DNA of 64,000 nt from positions 161,802,911 through 161,866,910 of the forward strand of contig OX336399.1 of the NCBI GenBank assembly GCA_946902985.2, given 5' to 3'. A program made the position numbers and the translations under genes. Positions 1 through 13,380 of this stretch are shown piece after piece (the first letter of the stretch is position 1; each line of letters opens with the position of its first letter). The notes under the pieces are model-generated. The model made no database searches. It was not told the origin of the DNA and was given only the letters and a program-made list of their open reading frames with translations. This stretch comes from Meconema thalassinum (lineage: Eukaryota; Arthropoda; Insecta; Orthoptera; Tettigoniidae).

Positions 1-2349
1 GAGCACTTAGCCATGGCTCACTGGTGACCTGAGCTCACGCTGCTCCTATAGTACCAAACTTTCAGCTTGGGAGGGAAAGAGCACTTAGCGATAGCTCACT
101 GGTGACCTCAGCTCACGCTGCTCCTATAGTACCCAACTTCCAGCTCGGGAGGGAAAGAGCACTTAGCGATAGCTCGCCGGTGACCTCAGCTCACGCTGCT
201 CCTATAGAACCCAACTTTCAGCTCGGGAGGGATAGAGCACTTAGCGATAGCTCGCCGGTGACCTCAGCTCACGCTGCTCCTATAGTACCCAACTTTCAGC
301 TTGGGAGGGAAAGAGCCCTTAGCCATGGCTCAATGGTGACCTCAGCTCACGCTGCTCCTATAGTACCCAACTTTCAGCTTGGGAGGGAAAGAGCTCTTAG
401 CCATGGCTCACTGGTGTCCTCAGCTCACGCTGCTCCTATAGTACTCAACTTTCAGCTTGGGAGGGAAAGAGCACTTAGCGATAGCTCACCGGTGTCCTCA
501 GCTCACGCTGCTCCTATAGTACCCAACTTTCAGCTTGGGAGGGAAAGAGCTCTTAGCCATGGCTCACTGGTGTCCTCAGCTCACGCTGCTCCTATAGTAC
601 CCAACTTTCAGCTCGGGAGGGAAAGAGCACTTAGCGATAGCTCACCGGTGTCCTCAGCTCACGCTGCTCCTATAGAACCCAACTTTCAGCTCGGGAGGGA
701 AAGAGCACTTAGCGATAGCTCACTGGTGACCTCAGCTCACGCTGCTCCTATAGAACCCAACTTTCAGCTCGGGAGGGAAAAAGCACTTAGCGATAGCTCA
801 CTGGTGACCTCAGCTCACGCTGCTCCTATAGTACCCAACTTTCAGCTCGGGAAGGAAAGAAAAAAAGGAAGCTTGTAGTTTAACGTGACCGTTAATCGCG
901 ACATCATGAGCCACAGGACCTTCTTTTTACGTGGAATCCGAACCACAAGACATGGCATTTAACTTCGAAAATCTCACATGCATTGACCGGGAATCGAACG
1001 GGAGGGAAAGAGCACTTAGCGATAGCTCGCCGGTGGCCTCAGCTCACGCTGCTCCTATAATACTCAACTTTCAGCTCGGGAGGTAAGAGCACTTAGCGAT
1101 AGCTCACTGGTGACCTCAGCTCACGCTGCTCCTATAGTTCCCAAATTTCAGCTCGGGAGGGAAAGAGCACTTAGCGATAGCTCGCCGGTGACCTCAGCTC
1201 ACGCTGCTCCTATAGAACCCAACTTTCAGCTCGGGAGGGAAAGAGCACTTAGCGATAGCTCACCGGTGACCTCAGCTCACGCTGCTCCTATAGTACCCAA
1301 CTTTTAGCTCGGGAGGAAAAGAGCACTTAGCGATAGCTCGCCGGTGACCTCAGCTCACGCTGCTCCTATAGTACCCAACTTTCAGCTCGGGAGGGAAAAA
1401 GCACTTAGCGATAGCTCGCCGGTGACCTCAGCTCACTCTGCTCCTATAGAACCCAACTTTCAGCTCGGGAGGGAAAGAGCACTTAGCGATAGCTCGCTGG
1501 TGACCTCAGCTCACGCTGCTCCTATAGTACCCAACTTTCAGCTCGGGAGGGAAAGAGCACTTAGCGATAGCTCACTGGTGACCTCAGCTCACGCTGCCCC
1601 TATAGTACCCAACTTTCAGCTCGGGAGGCAAAGAGCACTTAGCAATAGCTCGCCGGTGACCTCAGCTCACGCTGCTCCTATAGTACCCAACATTCAGCTC
1701 GGGAGGGAAAGAGCACTTAGCGATAGCTCACCGGTGACCTCAGCTCAACTGCTCCTATAGTACCCAACTTTCTGCTCGGGAGGAAAAGAGCACTTAGCGA
1801 TAGCTCACCGGTGACCTCAGCTCACGATGCTCCTATAGTTCCCAAATTTCAGCTCGGGAGGGAAAGAGCACTTAGCGATAGCTCGCCGGTGACCTCAGCT
1901 CACGCTGCTCCTATAGTACCCAACTTTCTGCTCGGGAGGAAAAGAGCACTTAGCGATAGCTCACCGGTGACCTCAGCTCACGCTGCTCCTATAGTACCCA
2001 ACTTTCAGCTCGGGAGGGAAAGAGCACTTAGCGATAGCTCGACGGTGACCTCAGCTCACGCTGCTCCTATAGTACCCAACTTTCTGCTCGGGAGGAAAAG
2101 AGCACTTAGCGATAGCTCACCGGTGACCTTAGCTCACGCTGCTCCTATAGTACCCAACTTTCAGCTCGGGAGGGAAAGAGCACTTAGCGATAGCTCGCCG
2201 GTGACCTCAGCTCACGCTGCTCCTATAGTACCCAACTTTCTGCTCGGGAGGAAAAGAGCACTTAGCGATAGCTCACCGGTGACCTCAGCTCACGCTGCTC
2301 CTATAGTACCCAACTTTCTGCTCGGGAGGAAAAGAGCACTTAGCGATAG
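1..2349 (+). repeat. Higher-order satellite block, copy 1
   Basis: This segment matches 5920-8268 at a constant offset of 5,919 bp. Every unit variant, the non-satellite insert at about 861-998 and the indels recur in the same order, and I saw no difference where I compared. The first mismatch I noticed is at 2350 (a versus c). The left end of the block lies outside the window. Confidence 0.92.
861..998. other. Non-satellite insert in the array, copy 1
   Basis: About 138 bp unrelated to the 78-bp unit interrupts the array. It begins with an A-rich stretch and ends in gaccgggaatcgaac, which read on the minus strand is a tRNA-type B box (gttcgattcccgg). It is plausibly the remains of a tRNA-derived SINE in minus orientation. 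Its last bases merge into the gggaggg of the satellite unit, so the right border is ambiguous. Confidence 0.6.
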
Positions 2350-5300
2350 ATCGCCGGTGACCTCAGCTCACGCTGCTCCTATAGTACCCAACTTTCTGCT
2401 CGGGAGGAAAAGAGCACTTAGCGATAGCTCACCGGTGACCTCAGCACACGCTGCTCCTATAGTACCCAACTTTCTGCTCGGGAGGAAAAGAGCACTTAGC
2501 GATAGCTCGCCGGTGACCTCAGCTCACGCTGCTCCTATAGTACCCAACTTTCAGCTCGGGAGGGAAAGAGCACTTAGCGATAGCTCACTGGTGACCTCAG
2601 CTCACGCTGCTCCTATAGTACCCAACTTTCAGCTTGGGAGGGAAAGAGCACTTAGCGATAGCTCGCTGGTGACATCAGCTCACGCTGCTCCTATAGCACC
2701 CAACTTTCAGCTCGGGAGGGAAAGAGCACTTAGCGATTGCTCACCGGTGACCTCAGCTCATGCTGCTCCTATAGAACCCAACTTTCAGCTCGGGAGGGAA
2801 AGAGCACTTAGCGATAGCTCGCCGGTGACCTCAGCTCACGCTGCTCCTATAGTACCCAACTTTCAGCTCGGGAGGGAAAGATTATTTAGCGTAGCACGCC
2901 GGTGACCTCAGCTCACGCTGCTCGTATAGTACCCAACTTTCATCTCGGGAGGGAAAGAGCTCTTAGCGATAGCTCGCCGGTGACCTCAGCTCACGCTGCT
3001 CCTATAGTACCCAACTTTCAGCTCGGGAGGGAAAGAGCACTTAGCGATAGCTCGCCGGTGACCTCAGCTCACGCTGCTCCTATAATACCCAACTTTCAGC
3101 TCGGGAGGGAAAATGAACTTAGCGATAGCTCGCCGGTGACCTCAGCTCATGCTGCTCCTATAGTACCCAACATTCAGTTCGGGAGGGAAAGAGCACTTAG
3201 CGATAGCTCGCCGGTGACCTAAGCTCACGCTGCTCCTATAGTACCCAACTTTCTGCTCGGGAGGAAAAGAGCACTTAGCGATAGCTCACCGGTGACCTCA
3301 GCTCACGCTGCTCCTATAGTACCCAACTTTCTGCTCGGGAGGAAAAGAGCACTTAGCGATAGATCGCCGGTGACCTCAGCTCACGCTGCTCCTATAGTTC
3401 CCAACTTTCAGCTTGGGAGGGAAAGAGCACTTAGCGATAGCTCGCCAGTGGCCTCAGCTCACGCTGCTCATATAGTACCCATCTTTCAGCTTGGGAGGGA
3501 AAGAGCACTTAGCGATAGCTCGCCGGTGACCTCAGCTCACGCGGCTCCTATAGTACCCAACTTTCAGCTCGGGAGGGTAAGAGCACTTAGCGATAGCTCG
3601 CCGGAGACCACAGCTCACGCTGCTCCTATAGTACCCAACTTTCTGCTCGGGAGGAAAAGAGCACTTAGCGATAGCTCGCCGGTGACCTCAGCTCACGCTG
3701 CTCCTATAGTACCCAACTTTCAGCTCGGGAGGGAAAGAGCACTTAGCGATAACTCGCCGGTGACCTCAGCTCACGCTGCTCCTATAGTACCCAACTTTCA
3801 GCTCGGGAGGGAAAGTGCACTAAGCGATAGCTCGCCGGTGACCATAGCTCACGCTGCTCCTATAGTACCCAACTTTCAGGTCGGGAGGGAAAGAGCACTT
3901 AGCGATAGCTCGCCGGTGGCCTCAGCTCACGCTGCTCCTATAGTACGCAACTTTCAGCTCGGGAGGGAAAGAGCACTAAGCGATAGCTCGCCGGTGACCT
4001 CAGCTCACGCTGCTCCTATAGTACCCAACTTTCAGCTCGGGAGGGAAAGAGCACTAAGCGATAGCTCGCCGGTGACCTTAGCTCACGCTGCTCCTATAGT
4101 ACCCTACTTTCAGTTCGGGAGGGAAAGAGTACTTAGCGATAGCTCACTGGTGACCTCAGCTCACGCTGCTCCTATAGAACCCAACTTTCCGCTCGGGAGG
4201 TAAAAAGCACTTAGCGATAGCTCGCCGGTGGCCTCAGCTCACGCTGCTCCTATAGTACTCAACTTTCAGCTCGGGAGGTAAGAGCACTTAGCGATAGCTC
4301 ACTGGTGACCTCAGCTCACGCTGCTCCTATAGTTCCCAAATTTCAGCTCGGGAGGGAAAGAGCACTTAGCGATTGCTCGCCGGTGACCTCAGCTCACGCT
4401 GCTCCTATAGAACCCAACTTTCAGCTCGGGAGGGAAAGAGCACTTAGCGATAGCTCACCGGTGACCTCAGCTCACGCTGCTCCTATAGTACCCAACTTTT
4501 AGCTCGGGAGGAAAAGAGCACTTAGCGATAGCTCGCCGGTGACCTCAGCTCACGCTGCTCCTATAGTACCCAACTTTCAGCTCGGGAGGGAAAAAGCACT
4601 TAGCGATAACTCGCCGGTGACCTCAGCTCACTCTGCTCCTATAGAACCCAACTTTCAGCTCGGGAGGGAAAGAGCACTTAGCGATAGCTCGCTGGTGACC
4701 TCAGCTCACGCTGCTCCTATAGTACCCAACTTTCAGCTTGGGAGGGAAAGAGCTCTTAGCCATGGCTCACTGGTGTCCTCAGCTCACGCTGCTCCTATAG
4801 TACTCAACTTTCAGCTCGGGAGGGAAAGAGCACTAAGCGATAGCTCGCCGGTGACCTTAGCTCACGCTGCTCCTATAGTACCCAACTTTCAGCTTGGGAG
4901 GGAAAGAGCACTTAGCGATAGCTCGCCGGTGACCTCAGCTCACGCTGCTCCTATAGTACCCAACTTTCAGATCGGGAGGGAAAGAGCACTAAGCGATAGC
5001 TCGCCGGTGACCTTAGCTCACGCTGCTCCTATAGTACCCAACTTTCAGGTCGGGAGGGAAAGAGCACTTAGCGATAGCTAGCCGGTGGCCTCAGCTCACG
5101 CTGCTCCTATAGTACCCAACTTTCAGCTCGGGAGGGAAAGAGCACTAAGCGATAGCTCGCCGGTGACCTTAGCTCACGCTGCTCCTATAGTACCCAACAT
5201 TCAGCTCGGGAGGGAAAGAGCACTTAGCGATAGCTCGCTGGTGACCTCAGCTCACGCTGCTCCTATAGTACCCAACTTTCAGCTCGGGAGGGAAAGAGCA

Positions 5301-5919
5301 CTAAGCGATAGCTCGCCGGTGACCTTAGCTCACGCTGCTCCTATAGTACCTAACTTTCAACTCGGGAGGGAAAGAGCACTTAGCGATAGCTCGCCGGTGA
5401 CCTTAGCTCACGCTGCTCCTATAGTACCCAACTTTCAGCTCGGGAGGGAAAGAGCAATTAGCGACAGCTCGCCGGCGACCTCAGCTCACGCTGCTCCTAT
5501 AGTACCCAACATTCAGCTCGGGAGGGAAAGAGCACTTAGCAATAGTTCACCGGTGACCTCAGCTCACGCTGCTCCTATAGTACCCAACTTTCAGCTCGGG
5601 AGGGAACGAGCACTTAGCGATAGCTCGCCGGTGACCTCAGCTCACGCTGCTCCTATAGTACCCAACTTTCAGCTCGGGAGGGAAAGAGCACTTAGCGATA
5701 GCTCGCTGGTGACCTCAGCTCACGCTGCTCCTATAGTACCCATCTTTCAGCTCGGGAGGGAAAGAGCACTTAGCGATAGCTCACCGGTGACATCAGCTCA
5801 CGCTGCTCCTATAGTACCCAACTTTCAGCTCGGGAGGGAACGAGCACTTAGCGATAGCTCGCCGGTGATCTCAGCTCACGCTGCTCCTATAGTACCCAAC
5901 TTTCAGCTCAGGAGGGAAA

Positions 5920-8268
5920 GAGCACTTAGCCATGGCTCACTGGTGACCTGAGCTCACGCTGCTCCTATAGTACCAAACTTTCAGCTTGGGAGGGAAAGAG
6001 CACTTAGCGATAGCTCACTGGTGACCTCAGCTCACGCTGCTCCTATAGTACCCAACTTCCAGCTCGGGAGGGAAAGAGCACTTAGCGATAGCTCGCCGGT
6101 GACCTCAGCTCACGCTGCTCCTATAGAACCCAACTTTCAGCTCGGGAGGGATAGAGCACTTAGCGATAGCTCGCCGGTGACCTCAGCTCACGCTGCTCCT
6201 ATAGTACCCAACTTTCAGCTTGGGAGGGAAAGAGCCCTTAGCCATGGCTCAATGGTGACCTCAGCTCACGCTGCTCCTATAGTACCCAACTTTCAGCTTG
6301 GGAGGGAAAGAGCTCTTAGCCATGGCTCACTGGTGTCCTCAGCTCACGCTGCTCCTATAGTACTCAACTTTCAGCTTGGGAGGGAAAGAGCACTTAGCGA
6401 TAGCTCACCGGTGTCCTCAGCTCACGCTGCTCCTATAGTACCCAACTTTCAGCTTGGGAGGGAAAGAGCTCTTAGCCATGGCTCACTGGTGTCCTCAGCT
6501 CACGCTGCTCCTATAGTACCCAACTTTCAGCTCGGGAGGGAAAGAGCACTTAGCGATAGCTCACCGGTGTCCTCAGCTCACGCTGCTCCTATAGAACCCA
6601 ACTTTCAGCTCGGGAGGGAAAGAGCACTTAGCGATAGCTCACTGGTGACCTCAGCTCACGCTGCTCCTATAGAACCCAACTTTCAGCTCGGGAGGGAAAA
6701 AGCACTTAGCGATAGCTCACTGGTGACCTCAGCTCACGCTGCTCCTATAGTACCCAACTTTCAGCTCGGGAAGGAAAGAAAAAAAGGAAGCTTGTAGTTT
6801 AACGTGACCGTTAATCGCGACATCATGAGCCACAGGACCTTCTTTTTACGTGGAATCCGAACCACAAGACATGGCATTTAACTTCGAAAATCTCACATGC
6901 ATTGACCGGGAATCGAACGGGAGGGAAAGAGCACTTAGCGATAGCTCGCCGGTGGCCTCAGCTCACGCTGCTCCTATAATACTCAACTTTCAGCTCGGGA
7001 GGTAAGAGCACTTAGCGATAGCTCACTGGTGACCTCAGCTCACGCTGCTCCTATAGTTCCCAAATTTCAGCTCGGGAGGGAAAGAGCACTTAGCGATAGC
7101 TCGCCGGTGACCTCAGCTCACGCTGCTCCTATAGAACCCAACTTTCAGCTCGGGAGGGAAAGAGCACTTAGCGATAGCTCACCGGTGACCTCAGCTCACG
7201 CTGCTCCTATAGTACCCAACTTTTAGCTCGGGAGGAAAAGAGCACTTAGCGATAGCTCGCCGGTGACCTCAGCTCACGCTGCTCCTATAGTACCCAACTT
7301 TCAGCTCGGGAGGGAAAAAGCACTTAGCGATAGCTCGCCGGTGACCTCAGCTCACTCTGCTCCTATAGAACCCAACTTTCAGCTCGGGAGGGAAAGAGCA
7401 CTTAGCGATAGCTCGCTGGTGACCTCAGCTCACGCTGCTCCTATAGTACCCAACTTTCAGCTCGGGAGGGAAAGAGCACTTAGCGATAGCTCACTGGTGA
7501 CCTCAGCTCACGCTGCCCCTATAGTACCCAACTTTCAGCTCGGGAGGCAAAGAGCACTTAGCAATAGCTCGCCGGTGACCTCAGCTCACGCTGCTCCTAT
7601 AGTACCCAACATTCAGCTCGGGAGGGAAAGAGCACTTAGCGATAGCTCACCGGTGACCTCAGCTCAACTGCTCCTATAGTACCCAACTTTCTGCTCGGGA
7701 GGAAAAGAGCACTTAGCGATAGCTCACCGGTGACCTCAGCTCACGATGCTCCTATAGTTCCCAAATTTCAGCTCGGGAGGGAAAGAGCACTTAGCGATAG
7801 CTCGCCGGTGACCTCAGCTCACGCTGCTCCTATAGTACCCAACTTTCTGCTCGGGAGGAAAAGAGCACTTAGCGATAGCTCACCGGTGACCTCAGCTCAC
7901 GCTGCTCCTATAGTACCCAACTTTCAGCTCGGGAGGGAAAGAGCACTTAGCGATAGCTCGACGGTGACCTCAGCTCACGCTGCTCCTATAGTACCCAACT
8001 TTCTGCTCGGGAGGAAAAGAGCACTTAGCGATAGCTCACCGGTGACCTTAGCTCACGCTGCTCCTATAGTACCCAACTTTCAGCTCGGGAGGGAAAGAGC
8101 ACTTAGCGATAGCTCGCCGGTGACCTCAGCTCACGCTGCTCCTATAGTACCCAACTTTCTGCTCGGGAGGAAAAGAGCACTTAGCGATAGCTCACCGGTG
8201 ACCTCAGCTCACGCTGCTCCTATAGTACCCAACTTTCTGCTCGGGAGGAAAAGAGCACTTAGCGATAG
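5920..8268 (+). repeat. Higher-order satellite block, copy 2
   Basis: Second copy of the block at 1-2349. After 8268 it carries two extra units of the CTG/AGGAAA subtype relative to copy 1, then enters the 1,247-bp duplication. Beyond that, 2902-4200 matches about 10224-11520 at an offset of 7,322 bp but with several differences, so the similarity continues with changed spacing. Confidence 0.92.
6780..6917. other. Non-satellite insert in the array, copy 2
   Basis: Same insert as at 861-998, displaced by 5,919 bp. It was copied as part of the higher-order block rather than inserted twice, since both neighbouring units and internal bases agree. Confidence 0.6.
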
Positions 8269-9930
8269 CTCGCCGGTGACCTCAGCTCACGCTGCTCCTA
8301 TAGTACCCAACTTTCTGCTCGGGAGGAAAAGAGCACTTAGCGATAGCTCACCGGTGACCTCAGCTCACGCTGCTCCTATAGTACCCAACTTTCTGCTCGG
8401 GAGGAAAAGAGCACTTAGCGATAGATCGCCAGTGACCTCAGCTCACGCTGCTCCTATAGTACCCAACTTTCTGCTCGGGAGGAAAAGACCACTTAGCGAT
8501 AGCTCACCGGTGACCTCAGCACACGCTGCTCCTATAGTACCCAACTTTCTGCTCGGGAGGAAAAGAGCACTTAGCGATAGCTCGCCGGTGACCTCAGCTC
8601 ACGCTGCTCCTATAGTACCCAACTTTCAGCTCGGGAGGGAAAGAGCACTTAGCGATAGCTCGCTGGTGACCTCAGCTCACGCTGCTCCTATAGTACCCAA
8701 CTTTCAGCTCGGGAGGGAAAGAGCACTTAGCGATAGCTCACTGGTGACCTCAGCTCACGCTGCCCCTATAGTACCCAACTTTCAGCTCGGGAGGCAAAGA
8801 GCACTTAGCAATAGCTCGCCGGTGACCTCAGCTCACGCTGCTCCTATAGTACCCAACATTCAGCTCGGGAGGGAAAGAGCACTTAGCGATAGCTCACCGG
8901 TGACCTCAGCTCAACTGCTCCTATAGTACCCAACTTTCTGCTCGGGAGGAAAAGAGCACTTAGCGATAGCTCACCGGTGACCTCAGCTCACGATGCTCCT
9001 ATAGTTCCCAAATTTCAGCTCGGGAGGGAAAGAGCACTTAGCGATAGCTCGCCGGTGACCTCAGCTCACGCTGCTCCTATAGTACCCAACTTTCTGCTCG
9101 GGAGGAAAAGAGCACTTAGCGATAGCTCACCGGTGACCTCAGCTCACGCTGCTCCTATAGTACCCAACTTTCAGCTCGGGAGGGAAAGAGCACTTAGCGA
9201 TAGCTCGACGGTGACCTCAGCTCACGCTGCTCCTATAGTACCCAACTTTCTGCTCGGGAGGAAAAGAGCACTTAGCGATAGCTCACCGGTGACCTTAGCT
9301 CACGCTGCTCCTATAGTACCCAACTTTCAGCTCGGGAGGGAAAGAGCACTTAGCGATAGCTCGCCGGTGACCTCAGCTCACGCTGCTCCTATAGTACCCA
9401 ACTTTCTGCTCGGGAGGAAAAGAGCACTTAGCGATAGCTCACCGGTGACCTCAGCTCACGCTGCTCCTATAGTACCCAACTTTCTGCTCGGGAGGAAAAG
9501 AGCACTTAGCGATAGCTCGCCGGTGACCTCAGCTCACGCTGCTCCTATAGTACCCAACTTTCTGCTCGGGAGGAAAAGAGCACTTAGCGATAGCTCACCG
9601 GTGACCTCAGCTCACGCTGCTCCTATAGTACCCAACTTTCTGCTCGGGAGGAAAAGAGCACTTAGCGATAGATCGCCAGTGACCTCAGCTCACGCTGCTC
9701 CTATAGTACCCAACTTTCTGCTCGGGAGGAAAAGACCACTTAGCGATAGCTCACCGGTGACCTCAGCACACGCTGCTCCTATAGTACCCAACTTTCTGCT
9801 CGGGAGGAAAAGAGCACTTAGCGATAGCTCGCCGGTGACCTCAGCTCACGCTGCTCCTATAGTACCCAACTTTCAGCTCGGGAGGGAAAGAGCACTTAGC
9901 GATAGCTCACTGGTGACCTCAGCTCACGCT
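7437..9930 (+). repeat. 1,247-bp tandem duplication inside the satellite
   Basis: A run of 16 satellite units minus 1 bp is present twice in direct tandem (for example 7730-8640 against 8977-9887). The missing base is the same 1-bp deletion (ctcacgctgct to ctcaactgct), seen near 7672 and 8919, which explains why the period is 1,247 rather than 1,248. Confidence 0.88.
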
Positions 9931-12900
9931 GCTCCTATAGTACCCAACTTTCAGCTTGGGAGGGAAAGAGCACTTAGCGATAGCTCGCTGGTGACATCAG
10001 CTCACGCTGCTCCTATAGCACCCAACTTTCAGCTCGGGAGGGAAAGAGCACTTAGCGATAGCTCACCGGTGACCTCAGCTCATGCTGCTCCTATAGAACC
10101 CAACTTTCAGCTCGGGAGGGAAAGAGCACTTAGCGATAGCTCGCCGGTGACCTCAGCTCACGCTGCTCCTATAGTACCCAACTTTCAGCTCGGGAGGGAA
10201 AGATTATTTAGCGTAGCACGCCGGTGACCTCAGCTCACGCTGCTCGTATAGTACCCAACTTTCAGCTCGGGAGGGAAAGAGCTCTTAGCGATAGCTCGCC
10301 GGTGACCTCAGCTCACGCTGCTCCTATAGTACCCAACTTTCAGCTCGGGAGGGAAAGAGCACTTAGCGATAGCTCGCCGGTGACCTCAGCTCACGCTGCT
10401 CCTATAGTACCCAACTTTCAGCTCGGGAGGGAAAATTAACTTAGCGATAGCTCGCCGGTGACCTCAGCTCATGCTGCTCCTATAGTAACCAACATTCAGC
10501 TCGGGAGGGAAAGAGCACTTAGCGATAGCTCCCCGGTGACCTCAGCTCACGCTGCTCCTATAGTACCCAACTTTCTGCTCGGGAGGAAAAGAGCACTTAG
10601 CGATAGCTCACCGGTGACCTCAGCTCACGCTGCTCCTATAGTACCCAACTTTCTGCTCGGGAGGAAAAGAGCACTTAGCGATAGATCGCCGGTGACCTCA
10701 GCTCACGCTGCTCCTATAGTTCCCAACTTTCAGCTTGGGAGGGAAAGAGCACTTAGCGATAGCTCGCCAGTGGCCTCAGCTCACGCTGCTCATATAGTAC
10801 CCATCTTTCAGCTTGGGAGGGAAAGAGCACTTAGCGATAGCTCGCCGGTGACCTCAGCTCACGCGGCTCCTATAGTACCCAACTTTCAGCTCGGGAGGGA
10901 AAGAGCACTTAGCGATAGCTCGCCGGAGACCACAGCTCACGCTGCTCCTATAGTACCCAACTTTCTGCTCGGGAGGAAAAGAGCACTTAGCGATAGCTCG
11001 CCGGTGACCTCAGCTCACGCTGCTCCTATAGTACCCAACTTTCAGCTCGGGAGGGAAAGAGCACTTAGCGATAGCTCGCCGGTGACCTCAGCTCACGCTG
11101 CTCCTATAGTACCCAACTTTCAGCTCGGGAGGGAAAGAGCACTAAGCGATAGCTCGCCGGTGACCTTAGCTCACGCTGCTCCTATAGTACCCAACTTTCA
11201 GGTCGGGAGGGAAAGAGCACTTAGCGATAGCTCGCCGGTGGCCTCAGCTCACGCTGCTCCTATAGTACCCAACTTTCAGCTCGGGAGGGAAAGAGCACTA
11301 AGCGATAGCTCGCCGGTGACCTCAGCTCACGCTGCTCCTATAGTACCCAACTTTCAGCTCGGGAGGGAAAGAGCACTAAGCGATAGCTCGCCGGTGACCT
11401 TAGCTCACGCTGCTCCTATAGTACCCAACTTTCAGTTCGGGAGGGAAAGAGTACTTAGCGATAGCTCACTGGTGACCTCAGCTCACGCTGCTCCTATAGA
11501 ACCCAACTTTCAGCTCGGGAGGGAACGAGCACTTAGCGATAGCTCACCGGTGACCTCAGCTCACGCTGCTCCTATAGTACCCAACTTTCTGCTCGGGAGG
11601 AAAAGAGCACTTAGCGATAGCTCACCGGTGACCTCAGCTCACGCTGCTCCTATAGTTCCCAAATTTCAGCTCGGGAGGGAAAGAGCACTTAGCGATAGCT
11701 CGCCGGTGACCTCAGCTCACGATGCTCCTATAGTACCCAACTTTCTGCTCAGGAGGAAAAGAGCACTTAGCGATAGCTCACCGGTGACCTTAGCTCACGC
11801 TGCTCCTATAGTGCCCAACTTTCAGCTCGGGAGGGAAAGAGCACTTAGCGATAGCTCGCCGGTGACCTCAGCTCACGCTGCTCCTATAGTACCCAACTTT
11901 CAGCTCGGGAGGGAAAATGAACTTAGCGATAGCTCGCCGGTGACCTCAGCTCATGCTGCTCCTACAGTACCCAACATTCAGCTCGGGAGGGAAAGAGCAC
12001 TTAGCGATAGCTCACTGGAGACCTCATCTCACGCTGCTCCTATAGTTCCCAACTTTCAGCTTGGGAGGGAAAGAGCACTTAGCGATAGCTCGCCAGTGGC
12101 CTCAGCTCACGCTGCTCATATAATACCCAACTTTCAGCTTGGGAGGGAAAGAGCACTTAGCGATAGCTCGCCGGTGACCTCAGCTCACGCTGCTCCTATA
12201 GTACCCAATTTTCAGCTCGGGAGGTAAAGAGCACTTAGCGATAGCTCGCCGGTGACCTCAGCTCACGCTGCTCCTATAGTACCCAACTTTCAGCTCGGGA
12301 GGGAAAGAGCACTTAGCGATAGCTCGCCGGTGACCTCAGCTCACGCTGCTCCTATAGTACCCAACTTTCAGCTCGGGAGGGAAAGAGCATTTAGCCATAG
12401 CTCGCCGGTGACCTCAGCTCACGCTGCTCCTATAGTACCCAACTTTCAACTCGGGAGGGAAAGAGCACTTAGCGATAGCTCGCCGGTGACTTCAGCTCAC
12501 GCTGCTCCTATAGTACCCAACTTTCAGCTCGGGTGGGAAAGAGCACTTAGCGATAGCTAGCCGGTGACCTCAGCTCACGCTGCCCCTATAGTACCCAACT
12601 TTCGGCTCGGGAGGGAAAGAGTACTTAGCGATAGCTCACTGGTGACCTCAGCTCACGCTGCTCCTATAGAACCCAACTTTCAGCTCGGGAGGGAACGAGC
12701 ACTTAGCGATAGCTCACCGGTGACCTCAGCTCACGCTGCTCCTATAGTACCCAACTTTCTGCTCGGGAGGAAAAGAGCACTTAGCGTTAGCTCACCGGTG
12801 ACCTCAGCTCACGCTGCTCCTATAGTTCCCAAATTTCAGCTCGGGAGGGAAAGAGCACTTAGCGATAGCTCGCCGGTGACCTCAGCTCACGCTGCTCCTA

Positions 12901-13380
12901 TAGTACCCAACTTTCTGCTCGGGAGGAAAAGAGCACTTAGCGATAGCTCACCGGTGACCTCAGCTCACGCTGCTCCTATAGTACCCAACTTTCAGCTCGG
13001 GAGGGAAAGAGCACTTAGCGATAGCTCGCCGGTGACCTCAGCTCACGCTGCTCCTATAGTACCCAACTTTCAGCTCGGGAGGGAACGAGCACTTAGCGAT
13101 AGCTCACTGGTGACCTCAGCTCACGCTGCTCCTATAGTACCCAACTTTCAGCTCGGGAGGGAAAGAGCACTTAGCGATAGCTCACCGGTGACCTCAGCTC
13201 ACGCTGCTCCTATAGTACCCAACTTTCAGCTCGGGAGGGAAAGAGCACTTAGCGATAGCTCGCCGGTGACCTCAGCTCACGCTGCTCCTATAGTATCCAA
13301 CTTTCAGCTCGGGAGGGAAAGAGCACTTAGCGATAGCTCGCCGGTGACCTCAGCTCACGCTGCTCCTATAGTACCCAACT

